This document shows, one piece after another, positions 17,981 to 25,378 of a stretch of 64,000 bases of DNA. Made by a program: the position numbers and the translations under genes. This stretch comes from CAIVPM01 sp964477265 (GTDB lineage Bacteria > Bacteroidota > Bacteroidia > Chitinophagales > Chitinophagaceae). Where the stretch lies: assembly GCA_964477265.1 (NCBI GenBank), contig CAYZDJ010000012.1:1-64000 (forward strand). Direction: 5' to 3'. A model generated the notes under the pieces. The model saw only the letters and a list, made by a program, of their open reading frames with translations. It was not told the DNA's origin and made no database searches. Numbering within the stretch: the first letter of the stretch is position 1; every line of letters begins with the position of its first letter.

Positions 17981-18334
17981 ATGTTTATGAAATCGAAATC
18001 AGTTATCTATGTAATTGCAGGTATTGTAGTTACAATCTTTATTACTTCTCTTATTGTAAATTCTTGCAACGAACCTAAAGAAGATATTACAAACGATATA
18101 GACAAAAATGGCAGCATTGAATCATCTGTATTGGTTGAACATATTAATGATTCGTTTGATGTATTAATTACGAGGCACAAGGTGTGGAGTAACAATAGTG
18201 TATCAAAGGATATTTATTACAGGGACACTATTCCATCTTTAGGTAAAATATATACAACTGCTGAAAATTCAGAAGGCGACGAGCAAAGAGTGCAAGTAAA
18301 CAAAGATTATGAAGTGTATATAACAATAAAATAA
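17981..18334 (+). CDS. Hypothetical membrane-anchored protein or lipoprotein
   Basis: A 117-residue protein with an N-terminal hydrophobic segment (VIYVIAGIVVTIFITSLIV) ending in NSCNE, which could be a lipobox with lipidated Cys or simply the end of a membrane anchor. The rest is hydrophilic with no motif I recognise. ATGs at 17981 and 17987 are both possible. It is the first gene of a tight plus-strand operon (gaps of 5, 20 and 5 bases) leading to a glutathionylspermidine-synthase-like enzyme, so a role linked to that enzyme is plausible but inferred only from position. Confidence 0.7.
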   Translation: MFMKSKSVIYVIAGIVVTIFITSLIVNSCNEPKEDITNDIDKNGSIESSVLVEHINDSFDVLITRHKVWSNNSVSKDIYYRDTIPSLGKIYTTAENSEGDEQRVQVNKDYEVYITIK

Positions 18335-18339
18335 TAGCA

Positions 18340-18678
18340 ATGAAAAAATCGAAATATATAGAGTTGGTGCTTATTACAGCAGTTTTAGCAAGTTGCAACA
18401 AACCAATAAAAGACAGACCAGGTGAAGGCAAAACCTATTTGCGAAGCGATACAACTGCACCTTATTCACGTGCATATTCTCATCATTCTGGTATAGGCAA
18501 TGCGTTGTTATGGTATTATGCGTTCAGGCCTTATGGCAATTATTACAATGGCTCTTACTCAAGGGCAGGTTATTATTCAGATGGAATAAATGAAAGAAGC
18601 AACGTAGGGCAAAACTGGGTTAAGTCAAATATTGTTCGTGGTGGTTTTGGCAGTGCAAGCTATAGCGTTAGCAGTTAA
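18340..18678 (+). CDS. Small Gly/Tyr/Ser-rich lipoprotein, YgiB-like position
   Basis: This 112-residue protein has a lipoprotein signal (LITAVLASCNKP) and a mature part rich in Tyr, Gly, Ser and Asn (e.g. YYNGSYSRAGYY). It lies 5 bases after the preceding gene and 20 bases before a YgiC-type ATP-grasp gene. In enterobacteria ygiC is paired with ygiB, which encodes a small envelope protein of similar composition, so this may be the functional counterpart; sequence homology is not established here. Confidence 0.7.
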   Translation: MKKSKYIELVLITAVLASCNKPIKDRPGEGKTYLRSDTTAPYSRAYSHHSGIGNALLWYYAFRPYGNYYNGSYSRAGYYSDGINERSNVGQNWVKSNIVRGGFGSASYSVSS

Positions 18679-18698
18679 CAATAAACTTTAATGTACAA

Positions 18699-19829
18699 AT
18701 GAAAAGGATAGAAATAAAGCCAAGAAATAACTGGCAATCAACAGTAGAAAAATTAGGTTTTGGTTTTCACACAACCAATGTTCCATATTGGAAAGAAGAT
18801 GCATACTATAGTTTTTCTATGGACGAAATTTTATATATAGAAAAAGCAACAGCAGAGCTTTGGGATTTGTGCTTAGGTGCTGTGCAACATGTTATGGATA
18901 ACGATTTGTATCATCATTTTGCTATACCAAAAGACTTTATTCCTTTAATAGAAAAAAGCTGGGAAGAAGACCATCCTGCAATTTATGGACGCTTTGATTT
19001 TTGCTATAAAAACGGTAATTTAAAATTGCTTGAATTTAATGCAGACACTCCTACAAGCCTTTATGAAGCAGGTATTGTACAATGGTTTTGGTTGCAGGAT
19101 TTTGATAAAGCCAAAGACCAGTTTAACAGCATTCATGAAAAAATGATTGACTATTGGAAACATTTAAAAGCATATTTATATAAAGGCAAATTGCATTTTA
19201 CCTGTATTAAGCAGTCGCTTGAAGACTTGACAAATGTTGAATACATAAGAGATTGTGCCATGCAGGCTGGGATTGATACAAAGCTTGTTTTTATAGACGA
19301 TATTGGCTGGGATAATAATACCAATCAATTTGTAGATATGGAAGAGGAAGCCATTAAAAATATTTTTAAATTGTATCCATGGGAATGGCTGATTAAAGAA
19401 GGATTTGGCAAAAATATTTTGCACGATGCTAATAGGACTTTTTGGATAGAGCCTGCTTGGAAAATGATTTTAAGTAATAAAGCCATACTTCCAATTTTAT
19501 GGAAACTATATCCTAATTGCCCATATTTATTACCAAGTTATTTCGATGAAAATAGTTTAACCAATTATGTTAAAAAGCCAATACTGTCAAGAGAAGGAGC
19601 TAATATTGAAATAAAGAAATTTAGTGCAACTGTAGCAAAAACCGATGGTGAATATGGCAATGAAGGTTATATATATCAAGAGTTATTTGAACTACCAAAC
19701 TTTGACAATCATTATCCTGTAGTTGGCAGTTGGGTAATTGGGCAAGAACCAGCAGGAATGGGCATTAGAGAAGCAAACACATTAATTACAGATAATAAGA
19801 GTTGCTTTGTGCCACATATAATTGAATAA
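18699..19829 (+). CDS. Glutathionylspermidine synthase family protein (YgiC-like)
   Basis: The 376-residue protein matches the pre-ATP-grasp/ATP-grasp family of glutathionylspermidine synthase C-terminal domains: IYGRFDFCYKNGNLKLLEFNADTPTSLYE near residues 95-125, PWEWLIKEGFG in the middle, and KPILSREGANI followed by GSWVIGQEPAGMGIREANTL near the end. Members ligate an amine to a carboxylate with ATP; the physiological substrate of the stand-alone YgiC group is not settled. It is the third gene of a four-gene operon with two envelope proteins and a membrane protein, hinting at envelope-related work. Confidence 0.88.
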   Translation: MKRIEIKPRNNWQSTVEKLGFGFHTTNVPYWKEDAYYSFSMDEILYIEKATAELWDLCLGAVQHVMDNDLYHHFAIPKDFIPLIEKSWEEDHPAIYGRFDFCYKNGNLKLLEFNADTPTSLYEAGIVQWFWLQDFDKAKDQFNSIHEKMIDYWKHLKAYLYKGKLHFTCIKQSLEDLTNVEYIRDCAMQAGIDTKLVFIDDIGWDNNTNQFVDMEEEAIKNIFKLYPWEWLIKEGFGKNILHDANRTFWIEPAWKMILSNKAILPILWKLYPNCPYLLPSYFDENSLTNYVKKPILSREGANIEIKKFSATVAKTDGEYGNEGYIYQELFELPNFDNHYPVVGSWVIGQEPAGMGIREANTLITDNKSCFVPHIIE

Positions 19830-19834
19830 CTAAA

Positions 19835-20470
19835 ATGGGACGAAGAGAACGAAGACAAAAACACTTTGAAGAGCAAAAACAAAAAGCAAAGCCCAATCGC
19901 AAGCTTGGTGCAGAAAAAATTGTGTATGCAATCTTAGCTGTTTTTCTTATTTGTTTTTCAATTTTTGGGTTGCTTCAAAATAACTTAATTGAAGAGAAAG
20001 AATTGACAACAATAAATGCAACGCTTGCACAAGCACCAGAATTTATTACTTATAAAATTAAAAGCTCAACCTACAATGATATTATCATAAAAGTTAATGA
20101 AAGTAAAAATACATTTAGAATATCATCAGCAACTTACAAAGCCACAAACCATAAGACAGTAAAGGATTTGCTGCAAACTGGCGAAAAAGTAGAATTGAAA
20201 ATGTTTAAAAAAGATATTGCTGAATTGAGCGATACTGATAATAAAATTGAAGTATATGGTTTAGTAAAAGGCGGTTATAATTTTATTGATTTAGAAAAGA
20301 GAAAAAAAATTTTGGATAAAGATGCAAAGTGGTGCTATTTATTAATAGTAATAGGAATTGTTTTTCTGTATTATGGATTAAATAAACAAAAGTCTAATCG
20401 TGATATTGACACAGCTTTACTTGCTGCTATAATAATTGGCATTGTATTGATGTATCTTTTTTTTCTTTAA
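19835..20470 (+). CDS. Hypothetical membrane protein
   Basis: 211 residues. A basic N-terminus (MGRRERRQKHFEEQKQ) precedes a transmembrane segment (about 30-47), a soluble region of about 110 residues, and two C-terminal hydrophobic segments (WCYLLIVIGIVFLYYGL and LLAAIIIGIVLMYLFFL). No known domain is recognised. It starts 5 bases after the YgiC-like gene and is the last gene of that operon. Confidence 0.75.
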   Translation: MGRRERRQKHFEEQKQKAKPNRKLGAEKIVYAILAVFLICFSIFGLLQNNLIEEKELTTINATLAQAPEFITYKIKSSTYNDIIIKVNESKNTFRISSATYKATNHKTVKDLLQTGEKVELKMFKKDIAELSDTDNKIEVYGLVKGGYNFIDLEKRKKILDKDAKWCYLLIVIGIVFLYYGLNKQKSNRDIDTALLAAIIIGIVLMYLFFL

Positions 20471-20535
20471 TTAAAAGTACAAAACTACTTATACAATAGC
20501 ATCAATTTGCTTATTAATTCAATTCCTTTACCTTC

Positions 20536-20567
20536 ACGCCTCAATTTTTTTGACATAGAGGCGTTTA
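20536..20567 (+). terminator. Possible terminator hairpin
   Basis: ACGCCTC (20536-20542) and GAGGCGT (20558-20564) enclose a T-rich 15-base loop, followed by TTT. It is weak, but it lies in the gap after the four-gene operon and before the nucleotidyltransferase gene. Confidence 0.35.
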
Positions 20568-20589
20568 GATTTGAATTAATGTTTGTTAA

Positions 20590-21582
20590 ATGAAAGCAAT
20601 TATACCTGTAGCAGGTGCTGGCACTATGCTACGTCCACATACATATACACAGCCCAAGGCATTAATACCCATTGCTGGTAAAACAATTTTAAGTTATATT
20701 GTTGACCAGTTTAATAGTGCTGGTATTAACGAATTTATTTTTATTGTTGGGTATCTTGGCGAAAAAATTCAGGAATATGTAACACAACATTATCCTCATT
20801 TGCACACACACTTTGTTTATCAAAACGACAGGCAAGGTACTGGCCATGCCATAGAGCTTACTAAAAATATTGTAAATAATGATGAGGTTTTTATTGCACT
20901 TGGAGATACCATTTGCGAGTACGATATAAGGGAAGTATTAAGTTGTGAATATAGTATGCTAGGCATAAAAAAAGTGGATGATCCACGTAACTTTGGAGTA
21001 GCTACTTTAAACGAAGATGGCTTTATAGAACAGGTTGTAGAAAAACCTGCAATACCTACAAGCAATATGGCTTTGGTAGGCTTATATAAAATTAAGGAAT
21101 CGCATTTTTTGTATGAATGTTTGCATCAAATTTTTGCTGACGATATTAAAACAAAAGAAGGGTATAATCTTACAGATGCTTTGGATTGTATGCTTAAACG
21201 TGGTGCAATATTTAAAGCTTTTAAAGTAAAAAGCTGGTTCGATTGTGGTAAAAAAGAAAGCCTGTTGGAAAGCAATGCAACCTTGCTAAAAAAGTCTGGT
21301 GGTAATGTTGCAGAGCAACATGGATACGAAGACACAATTATTATTCCGCCAGTAAGCATTGCAGAAGGTTGCAGTATTACAAATTCAATTATTGGACCTC
21401 ATGTTGCCATTGGTGCCAACACTACAGTTTCTCATTCTATAGTAAGGGATAGCATTATTGGCAGCTATACTCATTTACACGAAGTGGTTTTAGATAATTC
21501 TTTAATAGGTAGCGATGCAAGTGTAATGGGTTTAAGTAGGTGCTTGAATGTAGGCGATAATACTGAAATAGATTTTGGATAA
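20590..21582 (+). CDS. Sugar-1-phosphate nucleotidyltransferase
   Basis: The 330-residue protein has the nucleotidyltransferase signature at its N-terminus (PVAGAGTMLRPHTYTQPKAL, a variant of GGxGTRLRPLT...PK), a typical NTP_transferase core to about residue 230 (VEKP near 155, and WFDCGKKESLLE near 215) and a short left-handed beta-helix tail (SITNSIIGPHVAIGANTTV). It should couple a sugar-1-phosphate to a nucleotide; dTDP-glucose or UDP-sugar chemistry is likely, but the substrate cannot be read off. The usual GG of the loop is GA (VAGAGT). It may supply activated sugars for envelope glycans. Confidence 0.88.
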   Translation: MKAIIPVAGAGTMLRPHTYTQPKALIPIAGKTILSYIVDQFNSAGINEFIFIVGYLGEKIQEYVTQHYPHLHTHFVYQNDRQGTGHAIELTKNIVNNDEVFIALGDTICEYDIREVLSCEYSMLGIKKVDDPRNFGVATLNEDGFIEQVVEKPAIPTSNMALVGLYKIKESHFLYECLHQIFADDIKTKEGYNLTDALDCMLKRGAIFKAFKVKSWFDCGKKESLLESNATLLKKSGGNVAEQHGYEDTIIIPPVSIAEGCSITNSIIGPHVAIGANTTVSHSIVRDSIIGSYTHLHEVVLDNSLIGSDASVMGLSRCLNVGDNTEIDFG

Positions 21583-21640
21583 ATTTTCGAAAATTAAAGC
21601 ACACAAATGAATCGTAAGTAACTAAAGTTGTTGTAAGTAA

Positions 21641-21715
21641 AACTTACGACTAACTCACGAACAAAAACTTACGACTAACTCACGAAATAAAACTACCGAC
21701 TAACTCACGAACAAA
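21641..21715 (+). repeat. Three 25-bp direct repeats before the flippase-like gene
   Basis: Units starting at 21641, 21666 and 21691 share the core ACGACTAACTCACGAA and repeat exactly every 25 bases, ending 5 bases before the start codon at 21721. Just upstream, GTAAGT and ACTTAC form a small inverted repeat. The array could be a regulator-binding site or a simple slippage product. Confidence 0.75.
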
Positions 21716-21720
21716 AACCA

Positions 21721-22728
21721 ATGAATAAAAAAATACTTACCATACTAAAACTTGCATTCTTTTTTGGGTTAGGTATTTTTTTGGTGTGGTATAGCATTCA
21801 TCAAATTCCTGATGATGAGTTCGATAAATTTAAGCAGTCATTAAAAACAGCAAAATACTGGATGGTTATTCCTGTATTTTGCATTCTTACTGCAAGCCAT
21901 GTTATTCGTGCATTGCGTTGGAAGTTGTTGATGGAACCCATGGGGTATAAGCCTTCATTTGTAAATACCTTTTTTGCAGTAATGATTGGCTATCTTGCCA
22001 ACTTTGCTTTTCCACGCTTGGGCGAAGTATTAAAGTGTACTATTTTGGCAAAATACGAAAAAGTGCCTGCCGAAAAAAATGTAGGTACTATTGTAGCTGA
22101 ACGTGCTTTTGATGTGGTATGCTTATTACTTGTTTTTCTTATTGCTTTAGTACTTGAATATGATATTGTAATTGCTGCATACCACAAAATGCAAAGTAAA
22201 ATGCAGGAGCTTTCTCAGCAGCAACAACAAAGCGGAAGTCAGGCTTTCTTCTATATAAAGATGGCTGTATTAGGTTGTATTGCATTATTTATTGTATGGG
22301 TTGTAGCTACAAAAAAGTGGCAATCATTTAAAGCCAAAATAAAAAACATTTCTAAAGGAATTATTGAAGGACTAACAAGTGCCTGGCAACTTAAGCAAAA
22401 AAAGCTTTTTATATTTTATTCTATACTCATCTGGGTACTATACATTACAGGCACATGGATTGGCTTATACGCTACTGAAGGCTCTGGAATTGGTTTTCAG
22501 GCTGCTATAAGTTGCTTAGCATTTGCAAGCATTGGCATGATTGCTACACCTGGTGGCATTGGTAGCTATGCCATATTATTGGCATTGGTACTAGAACTGT
22601 ATAATGTTCCTTATTCATTGGGTTTGGCAAATGGAACGCTGCAATGGTTTGCCCAATTTGCTATTGTATTACTTGTTGGGTTTATTTGCCTAATGTTTTT
22701 GCCAATTTACAATAGAAAAAAAGCATAA
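21721..22728 (+). CDS. Flippase-like membrane protein (YbhN/LPG synthase TM family)
   Basis: This 335-residue protein has about 8 hydrophobic segments and the family motifs SHVIRALRWKLLM, IGYLANFAFPRLGEVLKC and GTIVAERAFDVVCLL, known from the transmembrane half of MprF-type lysylphosphatidylglycerol synthases (UPF0104/YbhN). These are thought to move lipids across the inner membrane; there is no C-terminal synthase domain here. It follows a sugar nucleotidyltransferase by 138 bases that contain a 25-bp direct-repeat array, so it may be separately regulated. Confidence 0.87.
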   Translation: MNKKILTILKLAFFFGLGIFLVWYSIHQIPDDEFDKFKQSLKTAKYWMVIPVFCILTASHVIRALRWKLLMEPMGYKPSFVNTFFAVMIGYLANFAFPRLGEVLKCTILAKYEKVPAEKNVGTIVAERAFDVVCLLLVFLIALVLEYDIVIAAYHKMQSKMQELSQQQQQSGSQAFFYIKMAVLGCIALFIVWVVATKKWQSFKAKIKNISKGIIEGLTSAWQLKQKKLFIFYSILIWVLYITGTWIGLYATEGSGIGFQAAISCLAFASIGMIATPGGIGSYAILLALVLELYNVPYSLGLANGTLQWFAQFAIVLLVGFICLMFLPIYNRKKA

Positions 22729-22763
22729 CTGCTTGTGCCTTTCAATTGTATTTAAAAAATAAA

Positions 22764-22794
22764 TTTGCCAGCAAGTATCATCCCCCTACTTTTG
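22764..22794 (+). promoter_or_regulatory. Promoter of the rplKAJL operon
   Basis: TTTG (22764-22767), 19 bases, then TACTTTTG (22787-22794) match the Bacteroidota promoter consensus exactly and equal the rplS promoter in its -7 octamer and spacing. The expected transcript start is about 22801, leaving a leader of about 150 bases before rplK that contains TTTTAAC-type repeat words and could hold autoregulatory structure. Confidence 0.8.
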
Positions 22795-22948
22795 CAATCC
22801 CAAAAATAAAAAGTTCTTTATTAAGATGGAACTTGGGAGTTTTTAGTTCCAAGTTTAAAGTTTAAGGTTTAAGGTTGTTTTACAACTTTTGGCTTTTAAC
22901 TTTTAACTTTTAACTTGAAGACGTTATCACCAATTAAATCACAAAAAA

Positions 22949-23392
22949 ATGGCAAAAGAAATTAGCGGCTATGTAAAGCTGCAAGCCAAAGGTGGTCAGG
23001 CTAACCCTGCACCTCCAATTGGACCTGCCTTAGGTTCAAAAGGCGTAAACATTATGGAGTTCTGCAAGCAATTTAATGCAAGAACCCAGGACAAATTAGG
23101 AAAAATCGTTCCTGTTTTGTTAACAGTTTATACTGACAAGTCTTTCGACTTTGTTATTAAAACTGCACCAGCTCCAATCCAGTTAATGGAAGCAGCAAAA
23201 ATTCAAAAAGGTAGTAAAGAAAGCAATCGTGCAAAAGTTGGTAAAGTAAACTGGGCTCAGATTGAAGCTATTGCTTTAGACAAAATGCCTGATATGAACT
23301 GCTTTACAAAAGAATCTGCAATGAAAATGGTTGCTGGTACTGCACGCTCTATGGGTTTAACTATTGACGGTAATGCCCCTTGGGAAAATTAA
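22949..23392 (+). CDS. rplK: 50S ribosomal protein L11
   Basis: 147 residues with the L11 N-terminal signature (KLQAKGGQANPAPPIGPALG) and the C-terminal rRNA-binding domain ending in MGLTIDGNAPWEN. L11 forms the GTPase-associated centre with L10 and L7/L12. It is the first gene of an rplK-rplA-rplJ-rplL operon. The usual secE-nusG pair is not upstream; a flippase-like gene and a dedicated promoter are there instead. Confidence 0.97.
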   Translation: MAKEISGYVKLQAKGGQANPAPPIGPALGSKGVNIMEFCKQFNARTQDKLGKIVPVLLTVYTDKSFDFVIKTAPAPIQLMEAAKIQKGSKESNRAKVGKVNWAQIEAIALDKMPDMNCFTKESAMKMVAGTARSMGLTIDGNAPWEN

Positions 23393-23417
23393 TTATTCAC
23401 CTTAAAATTTTATACAA

Positions 23418-24110
23418 ATGTCTTTAACTAAAAAAAGAAAAGTAGCAAATACTAAGGTGGATAGCAATAAAGCTTATAGCTTAAAAGAAGCATCTAACTT
23501 AGTAAAACAAATTAACTGTACTAAATTTGATAGTTCAGTTGATTTACACATACGTTTAGGCGTAGATCCTAAAAAAGCAGACCAACAAGTTCGTGGTACT
23601 GTAAGTTTACCTCATGGTACTGGTAAAACAAAAAGAGTATTAGTACTTTGCACACCAGATAAAGAAGCTGAAGCAAAAGCTGCTGGTGCTGACCATGTTG
23701 GTTTAGATGAATTTATTACAAAAATTGAAGGTGGCTGGACAGATATTGATGTAATTGTTGCAACACCTGCTGTAATGCCTAAAATTGGTAAATTAGGTAA
23801 AGTATTAGGTCCTCGTAACTTAATGCCAAACCCAAAAACTGGTACAGTAACCAACGACGTTGCTGCTGCAGTTAACGAAGTAAAAGGTGGTAAAATTGCA
23901 TTTAAAGTTGATAAAGCTGGTATTGTTCACGCATCAATTGGCAGGGTTTCTTTCTCTCCAGAAAAAATTGCAGAAAATAGTACTGAATTAATTAATGCAA
24001 TTGCAAAATTAAAACCAGCAACTTCTAAAGGTACATACCTTAAAGGCTTGTCTATGGCAAGTAGCATGAGCCCTGGTATTATGGTAGAAACAAAAGGATT
24101 AATAAACTAA
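23418..24110 (+). CDS. rplA: 50S ribosomal protein L1
   Basis: 230 residues with LGVDPKKADQQVRGTVSLPHGTG near the N-terminus and GKLGKVLGPRNLMPNPKTGTV in the middle, the L1 signature. L1 binds 23S rRNA at the stalk region and in many bacteria represses its own operon by binding the L11 leader mRNA. It follows rplK by 25 bases. No L1-binding structure was positively identified in the leader. Confidence 0.97.
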   Translation: MSLTKKRKVANTKVDSNKAYSLKEASNLVKQINCTKFDSSVDLHIRLGVDPKKADQQVRGTVSLPHGTGKTKRVLVLCTPDKEAEAKAAGADHVGLDEFITKIEGGWTDIDVIVATPAVMPKIGKLGKVLGPRNLMPNPKTGTVTNDVAAAVNEVKGGKIAFKVDKAGIVHASIGRVSFSPEKIAENSTELINAIAKLKPATSKGTYLKGLSMASSMSPGIMVETKGLIN

Positions 24111-24113
24111 AAG

Positions 24114-24145
24114 CCAAGTGATTCCTGTAAGGAAAATGACCTTGG
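24114..24145 (+). promoter_or_regulatory. Candidate L10 leader element
   Basis: In the 61-base gap between rplA and rplJ, CCAAG and CTTGG close a hairpin whose inner stem is TTCCT/AGGAA, with UGA on both sides of the internal junction. Facing UGA motifs resemble the kink-turn that L10 recognises in its autoregulatory leader. It is shorter than the classic L10 leader, so this is an inference from position and motif. Confidence 0.4.
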
Positions 24146-24171
24146 TATAAAAACAAATAAATTTTAGTAAA

Positions 24172-24756
24172 ATGACTAAACAACAAAAAAATGAAGTGAT
24201 TGTTGCTCTTAAAGAGAAATTTTCACAATACAATAATTTCTACATTACAGATACCGAAGCTTTAAGTGTAGAGCAGGTAGGTAGCTTACGTAGAGCTTGT
24301 TTTAACAAACAAGTAGAAATGAAAGTGGCTAAAAACACTTTAATTAAAAAGGCTCTTGAAGGTTTGGATGCTGAAAAGTACACAGGCGTTTATGATAGTT
24401 TACATCAAGTAACTGCATTAATGTTTAGCGATAACCCAAAAGAACCAGCTGTTATTATTTCTAGCTTTAGAAAAAATAATCCAGGCGATAAACCGGTTTT
24501 GAAAGCTGCGTTTATTAATGGTGATGTATTTACTGGCGATAATCAATTGAAAGCATTAACGCAGATTAAAACTAAGAATGAGTTAATTGGTGAAGTAATT
24601 GGATTGTTACAAAGCCCTGCAAAACGTGTATTGGCAGCTTTATTGCACCATCACGAAAAAGGTGGTGTTGTTACACCTCCAGCAGCAGAGGTTGCACCAG
24701 TAACTGAAGAAGCAGCTGCACCAGCAGCAGACGCAACAGCAACTCCAGAGGCTTAA
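24172..24756 (+). CDS. rplJ: 50S ribosomal protein L10
   Basis: 194 residues, starting MTKQQKNEVIVALKEKFSQ, with the L10 RNA-binding region (LRRACFNKQVEMKVAKNTLIKKAL) in the first third, and an Ala/Pro/Glu-rich C-terminal tail (about 165-194). L10 anchors L7/L12 dimers to the ribosome. It is third in the operon; the gap before it may hold an autoregulatory hairpin and the gap after it holds a repeat. Confidence 0.96.
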   Translation: MTKQQKNEVIVALKEKFSQYNNFYITDTEALSVEQVGSLRRACFNKQVEMKVAKNTLIKKALEGLDAEKYTGVYDSLHQVTALMFSDNPKEPAVIISSFRKNNPGDKPVLKAAFINGDVFTGDNQLKALTQIKTKNELIGEVIGLLQSPAKRVLAALLHHHEKGGVVTPPAAEVAPVTEEAAAPAADATATPEA

Positions 24757-24819
24757 TTCTGGAGAAATTAATTTGGTATTATTTACTTAGTACACCTTAT
24801 TCCCCTTTAGGGGTTAGGG

Positions 24820-24842
24820 GCATAAAACAATTTTTTTAAACC
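24820..24842. repeat. CCCCTTTAGGGGTTAGGGG repeat word
   Basis: Within the rplJ-rplL gap, CCCCTTTAGGGG can fold back on itself and is followed by TTAGGGGC. A related word (CCCCACCTTTGGAGGGG) is found inside the two duplicated T9SS genes at 33174 and 34823. It could also attenuate or process the operon mRNA. Confidence 0.5.
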
Positions 24843-24892
24843 ATCCACTGGAGTTTTAATAAACAATGAAAGTGGAAAAAATTCAAAACAAA

Positions 24893-25267
24893 ATGGCAGA
24901 CATTAAAGCATTAGCCGAAACGTTAGTAGGCTTAACAGTAAAACAAGTTCAAGAATTAGCAGACGTATTAAAAGCTGATTATGGTATTGAGCCAGCAGCA
25001 GCAGCAGTTGTAGTAGCATCTGGCGATGGTGGTGGTGCAGCAGCAGCTGAAGAAAAAACATCTTTTGATGTAGTATTGGTAAGTGGCGGTGCAGCTAAAT
25101 TAGGCGTTGTTAAAGTTGTTAAAGACTTAACAGGTTTAGGTTTGAAAGAAGCTAAAGATTTAGTTGACGGTGCTCCAAAAGCAATTAAAGAAGGCGTAAG
25201 CAAAGCTGAAGCTGATGATATTGCAGCTAAATTGAAAGAAGCTGGTGCTGAAGTAGAAATTAAATAA
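24893..25267 (+). CDS. rplL: 50S ribosomal protein L7/L12
   Basis: 124 residues from MADIKALAETLVGL, with an N-terminal dimerisation domain, a Ala/Gly hinge (ASGDGGGAAAAEE) and the C-terminal factor-binding domain (GLGLKEAKDLVDGAPKAIKEG). The frame is open from an ATG at 24866, but the additional MKVEKIQNK is not part of L7/L12, so 24893 is preferred. A strong terminator follows; rpoB, which normally comes next, is absent. Confidence 0.97.
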   Translation: MADIKALAETLVGLTVKQVQELADVLKADYGIEPAAAAVVVASGDGGGAAAAEEKTSFDVVLVSGGAAKLGVVKVVKDLTGLGLKEAKDLVDGAPKAIKEGVSKAEADDIAAKLKEAGAEVEIK

Positions 25268-25289
25268 TTTTGAACTTCAATAAAAAATT

Positions 25290-25323
25290 AAAGCCGTTAC
25301 ATTAAGATGTAACGGCTTTTTTT
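25290..25323 (+). terminator. Intrinsic terminator of the rplKAJL operon
   Basis: AAAGCCGTTACAT (25290-25302), a TAAG loop, and ATGTAACGGCTTT (25307-25319) form a 13-bp perfect stem followed by a T run to 25323. This is a textbook intrinsic terminator, 22 bases after the rplL stop, and closes the operon before any rpoB. Confidence 0.93.
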
Positions 25324-25378
25324 GCAATAAATAATGGCGTTTTAAAATTTCATATACATTTACATAAATTAAATATAA

